Below, in pieces: positions 26,352 to 34,870 of a stretch of DNA of 43,597 nucleotides. Source of the stretch: an uncultured Eubacteriales bacterium (GTDB lineage Bacteria; Bacillota; Clostridia; Saccharofermentanales; Saccharofermentanaceae); assembly GCA_900314745.1 (NCBI GenBank), contig OMWK01000016.1, positions 1 to 43,597 on the forward strand, given 5' to 3'. Position 1 is the first letter of the stretch. Each line of letters begins with the position of its first letter. A program made the translations under genes and the position numbers. The notes beneath the pieces were generated by a model, which worked only from the letters and a program-made list of their open reading frames with translations, was not told the DNA's origin and ran no database searches.

Positions 26352-26948
26352 TCAGGCCTCAACCGGTGCTGCCGGCTCTTCTGCAGGTGCCTCTTCAGCA
26401 GCGGGTGCTTCCTCTGCTTCTGGAGCCTCTGCTACGGGTGCGGGTGCACCGTCTTCTTCCTGCTTCTTCTCTGCAACAGCCTTAACGAGCATGGCAAGCT
26501 TTGTGAAAGGGAAAAGCAAACCATATACAACCTGGCTGTAGAGAGTCTCGACATCGGGAACCTTGGAAAGAGCAACGATTTCGTCGATGGAAGCTGCCTT
26601 GCCGTCGATGATACCGCCCTTGATCTCAAGGGGTTCGAAGTCCTCAGCGAACTTAGCGATGATCTTCGCAGGAGCGACAATGTCATCAGAATAAGCTACA
26701 GCTGTAGGGCCCTCGAAGATCTCATCAAGTCCTTCGATACCGAGTTCCTTAAATACGAGGCGGAGAGCGGTGTTCTTAATAACCTGGAACTTAACGTTAC
26801 CGTTACGAAGTTCACGTCTCATATTTGTATCCTGCTCAACGGTAAGTCCACGGGATGCAACGAATACGAATGTCTTAGCGTCCTTAAAGTCAGCTACGAG
26901 ATCTGCTACAACCTGCTTCTTTGCCGCAAGGATTTTCTCACTGGGCAT
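26352..26948 (-). CDS. rplJ: 50S ribosomal protein L10 with acidic Ala/Pro-rich tail
   Basis: L10 anchors the L7/L12 stalk to 23S rRNA. The core (about 1-155) carries VADLVADFKDAKTFVFVASRG and the helix that binds L7/L12. The last 40 residues are a low-complexity Glu/Ala/Pro tail (repeats of EEAPA). L10 is usually 165-175 residues, so this 198-residue form is extended. The start codon has AATAGGAGGTAAAC before it and follows the L10 leader. Confidence 0.97.
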   Translation of the reverse strand: MPSEKILAAKKQVVADLVADFKDAKTFVFVASRGLTVEQDTNMRRELRNGNVKFQVIKNTALRLVFKELGIEGLDEIFEGPTAVAYSDDIVAPAKIIAKFAEDFEPLEIKGGIIDGKAASIDEIVALSKVPDVETLYSQVVYGLLFPFTKLAMLVKAVAEKKQEEDGAPAPVAEAPEAEEAPAAEEAPAEEPAAPVEA

Positions 26949-26976
26949 TTCTTGTTTACCTCCTATTAGATTTTAA

Positions 26977-27004
26977 AACCCTTATGCCGCAAGACATAAG
27001 GGTT
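26977..27004 (-). terminator. Terminator-like hairpin in the rplJL leader
   Basis: AACCCTTATG pairs with CATAAGGGTT around an 8-base loop and is followed in the transcript by UUUUAAAAU. It lies between the L10-binding leader and the rplJ ribosome binding site, where attenuator hairpins occur in Firmicute rplJL leaders. Confidence 0.7.
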
Positions 27005-27090
27005 AAAGTCATCACATTATGCGATTGAACTTCATTCCTCGGCGGCTGCCCCGAAGGACAACGGCTGTCTTTGGCATGAAAGATATTAAT
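27005..27090 (-). promoter_or_regulatory. L10 (rplJL) autoregulatory leader
   Basis: The minus strand contains the kink-turn type motif of the L10 leader: CCAAAGACAGCCGTTG, then GCAGCCGCCGAGGAATGAAG. This matches the known form in which L10-L12 binds its own mRNA. It lies between rplA and rplJ, as in other Bacillota. Binding would lower rplJL expression when stalk protein is in excess. Confidence 0.8.
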
Positions 27091-27097
27091 TGTAAAT

Positions 27098-27113
27098 TAG
27101 TAAGATCTTACTA
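27098..27113 (-). repeat. Perfect 16-bp palindrome after rplA
   Basis: TAGTAAGATCTTACTA is fully self-complementary and abuts the rplA stop codon. It is AT-rich with no U-tract. It could fold as a small hairpin or form a protein site, and may help uncouple rplA from the L10 leader. Confidence 0.7.
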
Positions 27114-27806
27114 TCAGATGTACTTCTGAGCGTTGATCTTGATTCCGGGACCCATCGTTGTAGCGATGGAAGCATTCTTGAAATACTGTCCCTTAGCTGC
27201 GGAAGGCTTAGCCTTGGCAATAGCCTCCATGATAGCGTTAAGGTTCTCGAGGAGCTTCTCCTCACCGAAAGAAACCTTACCGATCGGGCAGTGGATGATG
27301 TTTGTCTTATCAAGACGATACTCAACCTTACCGGCCTTGATATCGTTGATAGCCTTAGTAACATCCATTGTAACTGTTCCGGACTTAGGGTTAGGCATGA
27401 GACCCTTAGGACCCAAAACCTTACCGATACGACCTACAACACCCATCATGTCAGGAGTTGCAACTACTGCGTCGAAGTCGAACCAGTTCTCCTGCTGGAT
27501 CTTCTGTACCATATCCTCGGCACCTACGAAGTCAGCACCTGCAGCCTGAGCCTCATCAGCCTTGGGGCCCTTAGCAAAAACGAGGACCTTCTTGGTCTTA
27601 CCTGTTCCGTGAGGAAGAACTACCGCACCTCTAACCTGCTGGTCAGCGTGACGGGAGTCAACACCCAGACGAACGTGAAGCTCTACTGTCTCATCAAACT
27701 TTGCCTTACCTGTCTGCTCGATAAGCTTTACGGCCTCGGAAGGATCGTAAGCTACTGATCTGTCAACAAGCTTAGCGATTTCTGTATATCTCTTACCTGC
27801 TTTCAT
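27114..27806 (-). CDS. rplA: 50S ribosomal protein L1
   Basis: L1 forms the mobile stalk at the E site and in many bacteria represses its own operon. The 230 residues show the family motifs [21 protein letters not shown] and [15 protein letters not shown]. It lies 17 bp after rplK with a GGAGAGACTG ribosome binding site. Confidence 0.98.
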   Translation of the reverse strand: MKAGKRYTEIAKLVDRSVAYDPSEAVKLIEQTGKAKFDETVELHVRLGVDSRHADQQVRGAVVLPHGTGKTKKVLVFAKGPKADEAQAAGADFVGAEDMVQKIQQENWFDFDAVVATPDMMGVVGRIGKVLGPKGLMPNPKSGTVTMDVTKAINDIKAGKVEYRLDKTNIIHCPIGKVSFGEEKLLENLNAIMEAIAKAKPSAAKGQYFKNASIATTMGPGIKINAQKYI

Positions 27807-27823
27807 TTACAGTCTCTCCTTCC

Positions 27824-28252
27824 TTAGTCTCTTGTTACGACGATACCCATGGATCTTGCTGTACCTGCTACCATCTCAGCGCAGGACTCGATAGAAGATG
27901 CATTTGTATCAACCATCTTGATAGCTGCGATCTTCTTGCACTCTTCGAAAGAGATCGTAGCGACCTTCTGTGTATTGGGCTTACCTGAAGCACTCTCAAT
28001 GTTGCAAGCCTTCTTAAGAAGTACCGGCACCGGAGGAGTCTTGGTAATGAAAGTAAAGGAACGGTCAGCATATACTGTAATGATTACAGGAATGATGAGT
28101 CCGGCATCCTTAGCTGTTCTCTCATTGAACTCTTTAACGAACTGCGCGATGTTGATACCGTGCTGTCCAAGAGCTGGTCCTACCGGCGGCGCGGGTGTAG
28201 CTTTGCCTGCAGGGATCTGAAGCTTTACATAACCTGCAATTTTCTTAGCCAT
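27824..28252 (-). CDS. rplK: 50S ribosomal protein L11
   Basis: L11 sits at the GTPase centre and is needed for the stringent response. I chose the ATG at 28252 ([19 protein letters not shown]), giving 142 residues, with GGAGGTGGCC just before it. An in-frame GTG three codons earlier would overlap that site. The motif [19 protein letters not shown] is diagnostic. Confidence 0.98.
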   Translation of the reverse strand: MAKKIAGYVKLQIPAGKATPAPPVGPALGQHGINIAQFVKEFNERTAKDAGLIIPVIITVYADRSFTFITKTPPVPVLLKKACNIESASGKPNTQKVATISFEECKKIAAIKMVDTNASSIESCAEMVAGTARSMGIVVTRD

Positions 28253-28282
28253 AACGGCCACCTCCCAAAATTTAGTTTATTT

Positions 28283-28306
28283 ACTGTGCGCCTTGGCGCT
28301 TACAGT
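28283..28306 (-). promoter_or_regulatory. Candidate ribosomal-protein binding hairpin upstream of rplK
   Basis: In the transcript ACTGT pairs with ACAGT and GCGCC with GGCGC, separated by an asymmetric AA internal loop on one side only. Two short helices flanking an asymmetric loop resemble known L1 mRNA sites, which lie before rplK. There is no U-tract, so it is not a terminator. The assignment is inference. Confidence 0.4.
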
Positions 28307-28308
28307 CC

Positions 28309-28881
28309 TTAGATCTTCTCAACCTGTGTAAAGTCGAGATATACAGGTGTCTCACGACCAAACATCGTAAGCTTAACCTTAACCTGCTGCTTCTCGTTGT
28401 TCATCTCCTCGACGACACAAACGGAATCTGCAAAAGGTCCGCTGATTACGCGGATTGTGCTTCCTACATCGTAATCAACCTCAGGTACCCAGTCAGTATC
28501 GATACCCATTGCTACGAGATCACTGTCAGCGATAGGAAGAGGCTTGTTGGGGTTAGTGGATACGAATCCCGTAACTCCTCTTGTGTTCCTGATGAGGTAC
28601 CACAGTTCCTTATCAGCAGCAGAAGGCTCTTCGTCTCTGCCGAGTGTGTCGAATCCGCTTACGAACTTGATGAAGACGTAACCGGGATACTTCTTACGCT
28701 CGACATTCTTCTTCTTGCCGTCTTTGATCTCAATTATGCTCTCAGTAGGGATGAAGATATCCTGGATGATATCCTGCATGCCTCTGTTGGCAATTGTCTT
28801 CTCGAGCAAGGACTTAACCTTGTTCTCATAGCCGGAGTATGTGTGAACTACGTACCACTTGGCTTCTCTCTCGTCAGCCAT
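28309..28881 (-). CDS. nusG: Transcription termination/antitermination factor NusG
   Basis: NusG binds RNA polymerase and modulates pausing and termination. From the ATG at 28881 (MADEREAKWYVVHTYSGYE) it is 190 residues, with GAGGAG correctly spaced. The NGN domain is N-terminal, including KKYPGYVFIKF, and a KOW domain follows near 135 (VISGPFADSVCVVEEMN). It starts two bases after the secE stop. Confidence 0.98.
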   Translation of the reverse strand: MADEREAKWYVVHTYSGYENKVKSLLEKTIANRGMQDIIQDIFIPTESIIEIKDGKKKNVERKKYPGYVFIKFVSGFDTLGRDEEPSAADKELWYLIRNTRGVTGFVSTNPNKPLPIADSDLVAMGIDTDWVPEVDYDVGSTIRVISGPFADSVCVVEEMNNEKQQVKVKLTMFGRETPVYLDFTQVEKI

Positions 28882-28882
28882 A

Positions 28883-29248
28883 TTACTCCTCACTTTCAGC
28901 GGTTGTCTCTTCCACCGTCTCGGAAGCCGTCTCTGCTACGGACTCGGAAGTCTCTTCAGTCTCAACGACGATCTCAGGGATATCTGTTGCCTCCGTAACT
29001 GCTGTTACGGCTGTGGCAGAAGGCTGAACCTCATCGTAGAAATTAGCCTTATCAAGAACCCATCTTCCTCCAATGGATATGAAACACAGAAATACTGCAA
29101 AGAACACGATTACTGCAAGAACTACTGCAGATGTGTTCTTGAGCTTCTCCTTGGAAGGCCATACAGACTTACGGAGTTCCTGACGGACTTCCTTAAAGAG
29201 CTGTGCGATCTTCTGGAAAACGTTCTTCTTCTTTGACTTGTCAGCCAT
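28883..29248 (-). CDS. secE: Preprotein translocase SecE with a C-terminal acidic tail
   Basis: SecE clamps SecY in the protein-conducting channel. The essential region is normal: an amphipathic helix (FKEVRQELRKSVWPSKEKL) then one transmembrane segment (about 41-60). A typical single-span SecE ends near 65 residues, but this one runs to 121. The extra 48 residues are rich in Glu, Thr, Ala and Val (SATAVTAVTEATD onward). With N-in topology this tail would lie outside the membrane. The start overlaps the rpmG stop by one base. Confidence 0.96.
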   Translation of the reverse strand: MADKSKKKNVFQKIAQLFKEVRQELRKSVWPSKEKLKNTSAVVLAVIVFFAVFLCFISIGGRWVLDKANFYDEVQPSATAVTAVTEATDIPEIVVETEETSESVAETASETVEETTAESEE

Positions 29249-29412
29249 TACTTGGTCTCCTTGTGTACCGTGTGCTTACGGCAGAAAGGGCAATACTTCT
29301 TAAGCTCGAGTCTTTCAGTAGTATTCTTCTTATTCTTATAAGTCTGATAATTTCTGCGCTTGCACTCTTCACATGCAAGTGTGAGCTTATCTCTGACATC
29401 AGCCTTAGCCAT
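29248..29412 (-). CDS. rpmG: 50S ribosomal protein L33
   Basis: A 54-residue protein that I read directly: [20 protein letters not shown] at the start and [17 protein letters not shown] at the end. The cysteine pairs CEEC and CPFC form the zinc ribbon of zinc-type L33. The ribosome binding site GGAGGAGC precedes the ATG. The order rpmG-secE-nusG is conserved in Firmicutes. The stop codon shares one base with the secE start. Confidence 0.97.
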   Translation of the reverse strand: MAKADVRDKLTLACEECKRRNYQTYKNKKNTTERLELKKYCPFCRKHTVHKETK

Positions 29413-29441
29413 ATCTTTGCTCCTCCATTTTTCTACACAAT

Positions 29442-29465
29442 AAAAAAAGACCTTGCGGTTTTTTT
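29442..29465 (-). terminator. A/U-rich hairpin between hisE and rpmG
   Basis: Seven A residues and a CC/GG core with a GCAA loop are followed by seven T residues on either strand. Read leftward it is a weak terminator at the end of the his operon, with one A-C mismatch. Read rightward the pairing is better, through a G-U. The rpmG promoter starts transcription only a few bases before it. Confidence 0.55.
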
Positions 29466-29473
29466 GCTCGACA

Positions 29474-29503
29474 ATTGTAACACGCTCCCCGAACTTGTGT
29501 CAA
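29474..29503 (-). promoter_or_regulatory. Promoter of rpmG-secE-nusG-rplKAJL
   Basis: Minus strand TTGACA (29498-29503), an 18-base spacer and TACAAT (29474-29479). The start would be near 29467, about 55 bases before the rpmG ATG. This is a strong match and the only one ahead of this operon. Confidence 0.85.
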
Positions 29504-29542
29504 CGAGAATTTTGCACTTCGAAAAGCGTGCCGGAAAGAAGC

Positions 29543-29821
29543 TCAGCTTCTCCTGTCTCTAAGCTCCTTTTCGATGTCTTCGAGGGAGATACCCATGTGT
29601 ACCAGAAGCACGAGAAGGTGGTAAACAACATCCGCTGTCTCGGATATGACGCCGGACTTGCTGTCCTTGGCTGCGGCGATGCATGTCTCGACTGCTTCCT
29701 CGCCGAACTTCTTGGCGATCTTCTCAGTGCCTGCATCGAGCAGGTAGTTTGTGTAAGAACCGTCCTGGGGCTCCTTCTGTCTGTTCAGAATGACCTGATA
29801 GAGTTCTTCCATGATATTCAT
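29543..29821 (-). CDS. hisE: Phosphoribosyl-ATP pyrophosphatase
   Basis: HisE hydrolyses phosphoribosyl-ATP, the second step of histidine synthesis. It is a 92-residue all-alpha NTP pyrophosphohydrolase of the MazG fold. The motifs SYTNYLLDAGTEKIAKKFGEEAVE and VISETADVVYHLLVLL carry the Mg-binding acidic residues. It stands alone rather than as HisIE, because hisI is fused to hisF here. It is the last gene of the operon; its stop lies in the loop of a small AGAAGC/GCTTCT hairpin. Confidence 0.95.
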   Translation of the reverse strand: MNIMEELYQVILNRQKEPQDGSYTNYLLDAGTEKIAKKFGEEAVETCIAAAKDSKSGVISETADVVYHLLVLLVHMGISLEDIEKELRDRRS

Positions 29822-29842
29822 GAGTGGGTCTCCTTAATAATA

Positions 29843-30970
29843 TTATTCTTTATCATATTTCCACTCCTGGAGAGGAGTATAGAAACAGGTCCTGTTGCCG
29901 GTGTGGCATGCTGCGCCGGTCTGATCGATCTGATAAAGCAGAGTGTCGCGGTCGCAGTCGATGCTGCAGGAGATCACCTTCTGGATGTGGCCCGAAGTCT
30001 CGCCCTTCTTCCAGAGTGTGTTTCTCGATCTTGAGTAGTAGTGCATGTAGCCGGTCTCGCATGTAAGGCGGAAAGCCTCGTAGTTCATGTAAGCCATCAT
30101 AAGGACTTCGCCGTTAGAAGGATCCTGGCAGATCGCAGGGACCATGCCGTCGGAATTCTTCTTCATGTGCGCCCACATATCGAGCGTCGCAGGGATACGC
30201 CTGACGGGTATGCCCCTGCCCAGAAGGTACTCCTTGAGGTCTGATATCTTAATCTCACCGAAATGGAAAAGTGACGCCGCGAGCACCGCGTCCGCCTTGC
30301 CGTCGATGATTCCGTCGTAGAAGTCCTCCATGGAACCCGCTCCGCCTGAAGCTATTACGGGAACCGATACAGCTTCAGCGATCATCGAAGTGATCTTGTT
30401 ATCGAAGCCGGACTTGGTGCCGTCCTTATCCATGGAAGTAAGAAGGATCTCGCCGCATCCTAAGGATACGACCTCCTTCGCCCACCATAAAGCATCTATG
30501 CCCGTGGGCTTTGTGCCGCCGGCGATTACCACCTCATATCCTGAAGGGAACTCGTCCTCACGACCTTCACGGCTCTTTACGTCTATCGCAACCACAATGC
30601 ACTGGGCGCCGAACATCTCCGACGCCTCCTTAACGAAAGCGGGATTTCTGACTGCCGCGGAGTTAAGTGAAACCTTGTCTGCTCCGGCGTTAAGAATGGC
30701 GCGGATGTCATCAACAGTTCTGATTCCGCCGCCTACCGTAAAAGGGATGAATATCTCGTCTGCCACGCGTCCGACCATGTCGATGACCGTGTCGCGCGCT
30801 TCCAAAGTAGCAGTTATGTCAAGGAAGACCAGCTCGTCGGCACCGGATAAGTTGTACTGCTTCGCACACTCGACCGGGTCTCCGGCATCCCTTAAGGAGA
30901 CGAAGTTTACGCCCTTTACTACTCTGCCGTCCTTAACATCGAGGCAGGGGATTATACGCTTTGTAAGCAT
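29843..30970 (-). CDS. hisF: HisF-HisI fusion: imidazole glycerol phosphate synthase cyclase / phosphoribosyl-AMP cyclohydrolase
   Basis: One reading frame of 375 residues joins two enzymes. Residues 1 to about 255 are HisF: a TIM barrel starting [20 protein letters not shown], with catalytic D11 and D130. From about 268 ([19 protein letters not shown]) to the end is His[17 protein letters not shown], then the metal-binding D338, D340 and D342 region and C355. The linker is short ([12 protein letters not shown]). HisI usually stands alone or is fused to HisE, so this pairing is unusual. It overlaps hisA by 19 bp. Both domains keep their key residues. Confidence 0.95.
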   Translation of the reverse strand: MLTKRIIPCLDVKDGRVVKGVNFVSLRDAGDPVECAKQYNLSGADELVFLDITATLEARDTVIDMVGRVADEIFIPFTVGGGIRTVDDIRAILNAGADKVSLNSAAVRNPAFVKEASEMFGAQCIVVAIDVKSREGREDEFPSGYEVVIAGGTKPTGIDALWWAKEVVSLGCGEILLTSMDKDGTKSGFDNKITSMIAEAVSVPVIASGGAGSMEDFYDGIIDGKADAVLAASLFHFGEIKISDLKEYLLGRGIPVRRIPATLDMWAHMKKNSDGMVPAICQDPSNGEVLMMAYMNYEAFRLTCETGYMHYYSRSRNTLWKKGETSGHIQKVISCSIDCDRDTLLYQIDQTGAACHTGNRTCFYTPLQEWKYDKE

Positions 30971-31665
30971 GCCTTAAGATCTACCTTTCCTTCGTATATG
31001 GCTTTGCCGACGATAACGCCTGCGCAGCCCGTCGTCCTGACGTTCATTACATCCTCATCGGAACCGATTCCGCCTGAGGCAATGACATCAAGACCGGTCT
31101 TATCCACCATGAGCTTTGTCGACTCGATCGCAGGTCCCGTGAGCATCCCGTCACGTGCGATGTCGGTAAATACAACTGTCTTCGCGCCTATTGACTTCAT
31201 GATGAGACCGAACTCGACCGCATCGATGCCGGAACCTTGGGTCCAACCGTCAACTGCAACCTCGCCGTCCTTCGCATCTATGCCGATGGCGATCTTCTCT
31301 TCATACATCTCGATGGCCTTCTCGGTAAACTCTCTGTCCTTAACGGCAGCCGTTCCAAGCACGCATCTTGATACGCCGTAATCCTCGATCCATCTTCTCA
31401 ATGTATCCATATTGCGGATTCCGCCACCCGTATCGACCTTAAGGCCGGTCTTCTCGGCGATGGCGCGGATTATCTCATGGTTCGTCGGAACTCCCGACTT
31501 CGCAGCATCGAGATCGACGACGTGGATCCACTCGGCACCCGCTTCTCTGAACTGCCATGCCTGTTCGAGCGGGTCGTCATTATATACGGTGACCTTGTTG
31601 TAGTCGCCCTTAAGAAGTCTTACGCACTTGCCTCCGAGAAGGTCTACTGCAGGGAGTATTATCAC
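30952..31665 (-). CDS. hisA: ProFAR isomerase (phosphoribosylformimino-5-aminoimidazole carboxamide ribotide isomerase)
   Basis: HisA opens the ribose of ProFAR by an Amadori rearrangement. The 237-residue TIM barrel begins [21 protein letters not shown], with the catalytic Asp in PAVDL and a second in [12 protein letters not shown]. It overlaps hisH by four bases and hisF by 19. Confidence 0.97.
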   Translation of the reverse strand: MIILPAVDLLGGKCVRLLKGDYNKVTVYNDDPLEQAWQFREAGAEWIHVVDLDAAKSGVPTNHEIIRAIAEKTGLKVDTGGGIRNMDTLRRWIEDYGVSRCVLGTAAVKDREFTEKAIEMYEEKIAIGIDAKDGEVAVDGWTQGSGIDAVEFGLIMKSIGAKTVVFTDIARDGMLTGPAIESTKLMVDKTGLDVIASGGIGSDEDVMNVRTTGCAGVIVGKAIYEGKVDLKACLQSV

Positions 31666-32288
31666 TTCTTTATTCTCCTTCCGAATCTCTCGAGGATCTG
31701 AAGTCCGGCCTCGCCGCTCTTCTCGGGATGGAACTGCGTCGCGAAAAGATTACCCTTCTCGAGCGCGCATGCATACTTTAAGCCGTACTCGGTATATGCT
31801 GCTGCATCTTCGGGACTCTCAGGATCGCAATAGTACGAATGCACGAAGTAGACGAAGTCATCTTCGCGGAGAAGACTTCCCTTAACATCCGTAAGCTTGT
31901 TCCAGCCGATCTGCGGAACCTTAAGCCCCTTCTCGACCGTCGCTTCCGAAGGGAACTTCCTAACCACGCCGGGTATCAGGCCGAGGGCCTTGACGTTGCC
32001 GTTCTCCGAAGCTCCCTCTTCCGATTCGGAGAGCATGAGCTGCATGCCGAGACAGATTCCGAGCATGGGCTTGCCGGTAGCTGCGAATTCCTTAACAGCG
32101 ACATCGAGCCCTTTCTCCTGAAGGGCTCTCATCGCGGGAGCTATCGCACCCACTCCCGGAAGGATCAGGGCATCCGCACTTCTGATGAAGTCGGGATCGT
32201 CCGTGATCCTGCATTCCAGATGTATGTACTCAAGGGCCTTTCGCACAGAGGCGAGATTGCCCATCTTATAGTCAACTATGGCTATCAC
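31662..32288 (-). CDS. hisH: Imidazole glycerol phosphate synthase glutaminase subunit
   Basis: HisH releases ammonia from glutamine and channels it to HisF. It is a 208-residue class-I glutamine amidotransferase. The oxyanion strand is LPGVGAIAPAM, the nucleophile is in GICLGMQLMLSESEEG, and the His-Glu pair is in ATQFHPEKSGEAG. It follows purC by 6 bp and overlaps hisA by four bases. Confidence 0.97.
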   Translation of the reverse strand: MIAIVDYKMGNLASVRKALEYIHLECRITDDPDFIRSADALILPGVGAIAPAMRALQEKGLDVAVKEFAATGKPMLGICLGMQLMLSESEEGASENGNVKALGLIPGVVRKFPSEATVEKGLKVPQIGWNKLTDVKGSLLREDDFVYFVHSYYCDPESPEDAAAYTEYGLKYACALEKGNLFATQFHPEKSGEAGLQILERFGRRIKK

Positions 32289-32294
32289 TTATGT

Positions 32295-33176
32295 TCAGAT
32301 TTCCTTACCTGTAAGTCTTGAGTAGCACTCGCGGTACTTCTCGGCAGTCTTGCTGATGATGTCCTCGGGAAGTGTCGGAGCAGGATATGTCTTATCCCAG
32401 TCGAGTGTCTCAAGCCACTCTCTTAAGAACTGCTTGTCGAAGCTCTTCTGAGCGTGTCCGGGCTCGTAGTCAGCTGCATCCCAGAATCTTGAAGAGTCAG
32501 GTGTGAACATCTCGTCGCATACTGTGAGAACGCCGTCGATCTTACCGAACTCGAACTTTGTGTCAGCGAGGATGAGACCCTTAGTGAGAGCGAACTTCGA
32601 TACCTTGTTGTAAAGAGCGATGGATGCATCGCGAAGCCCCTTTGCATCCTCTTCGCCGATGAGGTCTACGAGCTGCTCGTATGTGATGTTGATGTCGTGG
32701 CCGCTCTCCTCCTTGGTGGAAGGTGTGAACAAAGGCTCGGGGAGCTTGTCGCCCTGAACCATGCCCTCAGGCATCTTGATGCCGCCGACAGTGCCGTTGG
32801 CCTTATACTCCTTCAATGCGGAACCCTCGAGGTATCCTCTTACGATGCACTCGGCAGGAAGCATCTTAGCCTTCTTAACGAGCATAGATCTTCCCTCGAG
32901 CTCTTCCTTATACTTATCAAAGCCCTGGGGATACTTGGATACATCAGTTGTGATGACGTGGTTCGGGATGATGTCCTTCGTGAAGTCGAACCAGAAAGCC
33001 GAGATCGATGAGAGGACCTTGCCCTTGTCGGGGATCAGCTCGTCGAATACAACGTCAAATGCCGAGATCCTGTCGGTAACGATAAGAAGAAGGCTGTCGC
33101 CCAGATCGTAGATGTTCCTTACCTTACCCTTGGCAAGTATCGGCTTGTCGATAAAATCAGTGTCTTTAATAAGCAT
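32295..33176 (-). CDS. purC: SAICAR synthetase inserted in the histidine operon
   Basis: PurC joins CAIR and aspartate in purine synthesis. The product SAICAR is then cleaved to AICAR. I chose the ATG at 33176 (MLIKDTDFIDKPILAKGKV), which is 8 bp after GGAGG; the ATG six bases earlier is too close. It is 293 residues, with KVRNIYDLGDSLLLIVTDR and SAFWFDFTKDIIPNHVI as family motifs. The HisH/HisF reaction also releases AICAR, so its place between hisB and hisH has a metabolic rationale. Confidence 0.96.
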   Translation of the reverse strand: MLIKDTDFIDKPILAKGKVRNIYDLGDSLLLIVTDRISAFDVVFDELIPDKGKVLSSISAFWFDFTKDIIPNHVITTDVSKYPQGFDKYKEELEGRSMLVKKAKMLPAECIVRGYLEGSALKEYKANGTVGGIKMPEGMVQGDKLPEPLFTPSTKEESGHDINITYEQLVDLIGEEDAKGLRDASIALYNKVSKFALTKGLILADTKFEFGKIDGVLTVCDEMFTPDSSRFWDAADYEPGHAQKSFDKQFLREWLETLDWDKTYPAPTLPEDIISKTAEKYRECYSRLTGKEI

Positions 33177-33195
33177 ATTCATATCCTCCGATGAA

Positions 33196-33786
33196 TTATA
33201 AACTTCCTTTTGTGGAGATCACCTGACCCTCGAATCTCGGGTCAGCCTCGGTCGCCTGCCTCAGAGCTCTCGCGAGCGCCTTGAACATGGCTTCCGCCTT
33301 ATGGTGATCGTTAGTTCCGTAAGGGCAGCCGATGTGGAGCGTGATGCCCGCATTGAATGCGAATGACCTCATGAACTCCTCGACGAGCTGGGTATCCATC
33401 TGTCCCATCATGTCGCCCCTGAATGTGCAATTATAAACTATATAAGGCCTTCCGGAAATATCTATTACCGCTTCACCCAGAGCCTCGTCCATCGGGATCC
33501 TCGCTTCACCGTAGCGTCTGATGCCGATCTTATCGCTCAAAGCCTCAGCTACTGCCTGACCCAGCACGATTCCGACATCCTCGACTGAGTGATGCGAATC
33601 GACCTCGAGATCGCCCTTGCAGGAGATGTTCATGTCGATTCCGGAATGCTTCGACAGAGCCGTGAGCATGTGGTCGAAGAAACCGATTCCCGTGTCGATC
33701 TTATTCTCGCCCTTGCCGTCAAGGTTGATCTCCACCCTGATGTCGGTCTCTTTGGTCTTCCTTGCGATTTCAGCTGTCCTTGGCAT
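33196..33786 (-). CDS. hisB: Imidazoleglycerol-phosphate dehydratase (single-domain)
   Basis: HisB removes water from imidazole glycerol phosphate. It is the monofunctional 196-residue form, without the phosphatase domain. The metal-binding histidine motifs are GIGFFDHMLTALSKHSG, DSHHSVEDVGI and GTNDHHKAEAMFKALARAL. It overlaps hisC by 17 bp. A separate histidinol-phosphate phosphatase is needed and is not in the window. Confidence 0.97.
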   Translation of the reverse strand: MPRTAEIARKTKETDIRVEINLDGKGENKIDTGIGFFDHMLTALSKHSGIDMNISCKGDLEVDSHHSVEDVGIVLGQAVAEALSDKIGIRRYGEARIPMDEALGEAVIDISGRPYIVYNCTFRGDMMGQMDTQLVEEFMRSFAFNAGITLHIGCPYGTNDHHKAEAMFKALARALRQATEADPRFEGQVISTKGSL

Positions 33787-34870
33787 TTGAAATCTCCTCT
33801 CTTACGTTTGCGATAAACTTCTCCATCTCATCGTCGGTGCCGATCGTGATGCGGAGCCTGTCGTTTATCCCCGGCGTCTTGAAATACCTTACAAGTATAC
33901 CCTTCGCGCGCAGATTTAGGTATAACGTTTCTGCGTCAATTCCGCGCGGGGGCCTCGCGAAAATGAAATTTGCCGACGAATCTGGCACATCAAATCCCAT
34001 GCTCTTCAGCTCTTCCGCCGTATTTGTTCTTGTTCTTATGATCTTCTTAATGCACTCTTCGTGATACTTAACATCGAGAACGGATGCCGCGGCGATCTTC
34101 TCCGCAAGCCTGTCCGTGGGATAAGAGTTGAATGAATCCCTCGCTCTCTTAAGTCCCTCGATGAGTTCCTCCGAAGCTATCGCATAGCCGACGCGAAGAC
34201 CTGCGAGGCTGTAGGACTTGGATGTCGTCCTTACAACGCAGAGGTTCGGATAATCGTCTATGAGGCTAACCGCCGTGAAGAAGGGATCTTCGAACTCTGC
34301 ATATGCCTCATCGATGATAACGACCGAATCCTTATTCGCATCGAGTATCTTCCTAATGTCCTCAAGACCTATCGAACGCGATGTCGGAGCATTGGGGTTC
34401 GCGATCGCGATTCCGCAGTTGGGAACATTCACATAATCATCCGCATCAAGTCTTAAGCCCTCCCTCAGGGGGATCTTCTTCGACCTTATGTCGTAAAACT
34501 TCTCGAATACCGGATAGAAACTGTAGGAGAACTCCGGTGTCAGTACGGGAAGATCGGTGTTACTTTCCTTCTCGAAGAATGTCTGGAAGCAGAGTGCAAG
34601 AACTTCGTCGGAGCCGTTGCCCGCGAATACCTGCGAAGGCTTAACGCCTTCAACTTCCGCGACGGCCTCAATGAATTCCGTGCCGTTCGTGTCGGGATAG
34701 AGCCTCAGGTCAGCGATGTCGAAGCTTCTAAGAACGGCTCTCGCCATCGGTGACGGCGGGTACGGATTCTCGTTGGTGTTGAGCTTGATTACCTTCTGTC
34801 CGTTCTTCGGCTGTTCGCCTGCGACGTAGGGTTCAGCCTCATTTATCTTCCTGTTCCAATACTTACTCAT
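33770..34870 (-). CDS. hisC: Histidinol-phosphate aminotransferase
   Basis: A PLP enzyme that transfers an amino group to imidazole acetol phosphate. The 366 residues show LNTNENPYPPSP near the start, FAGNGSDEVL, and the PLP lysine in VRTTSKSYSLAGLRVGYAI. Arginine in the C-terminal RLRITIG binds substrate. It overlaps hisD by 8 bp and hisB by 17 bp. Confidence 0.97.
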   Translation of the reverse strand: MSKYWNRKINEAEPYVAGEQPKNGQKVIKLNTNENPYPPSPMARAVLRSFDIADLRLYPDTNGTEFIEAVAEVEGVKPSQVFAGNGSDEVLALCFQTFFEKESNTDLPVLTPEFSYSFYPVFEKFYDIRSKKIPLREGLRLDADDYVNVPNCGIAIANPNAPTSRSIGLEDIRKILDANKDSVVIIDEAYAEFEDPFFTAVSLIDDYPNLCVVRTTSKSYSLAGLRVGYAIASEELIEGLKRARDSFNSYPTDRLAEKIAAASVLDVKYHEECIKKIIRTRTNTAEELKSMGFDVPDSSANFIFARPPRGIDAETLYLNLRAKGILVRYFKTPGINDRLRITIGTDDEMEKFIANVREEISNAKDS

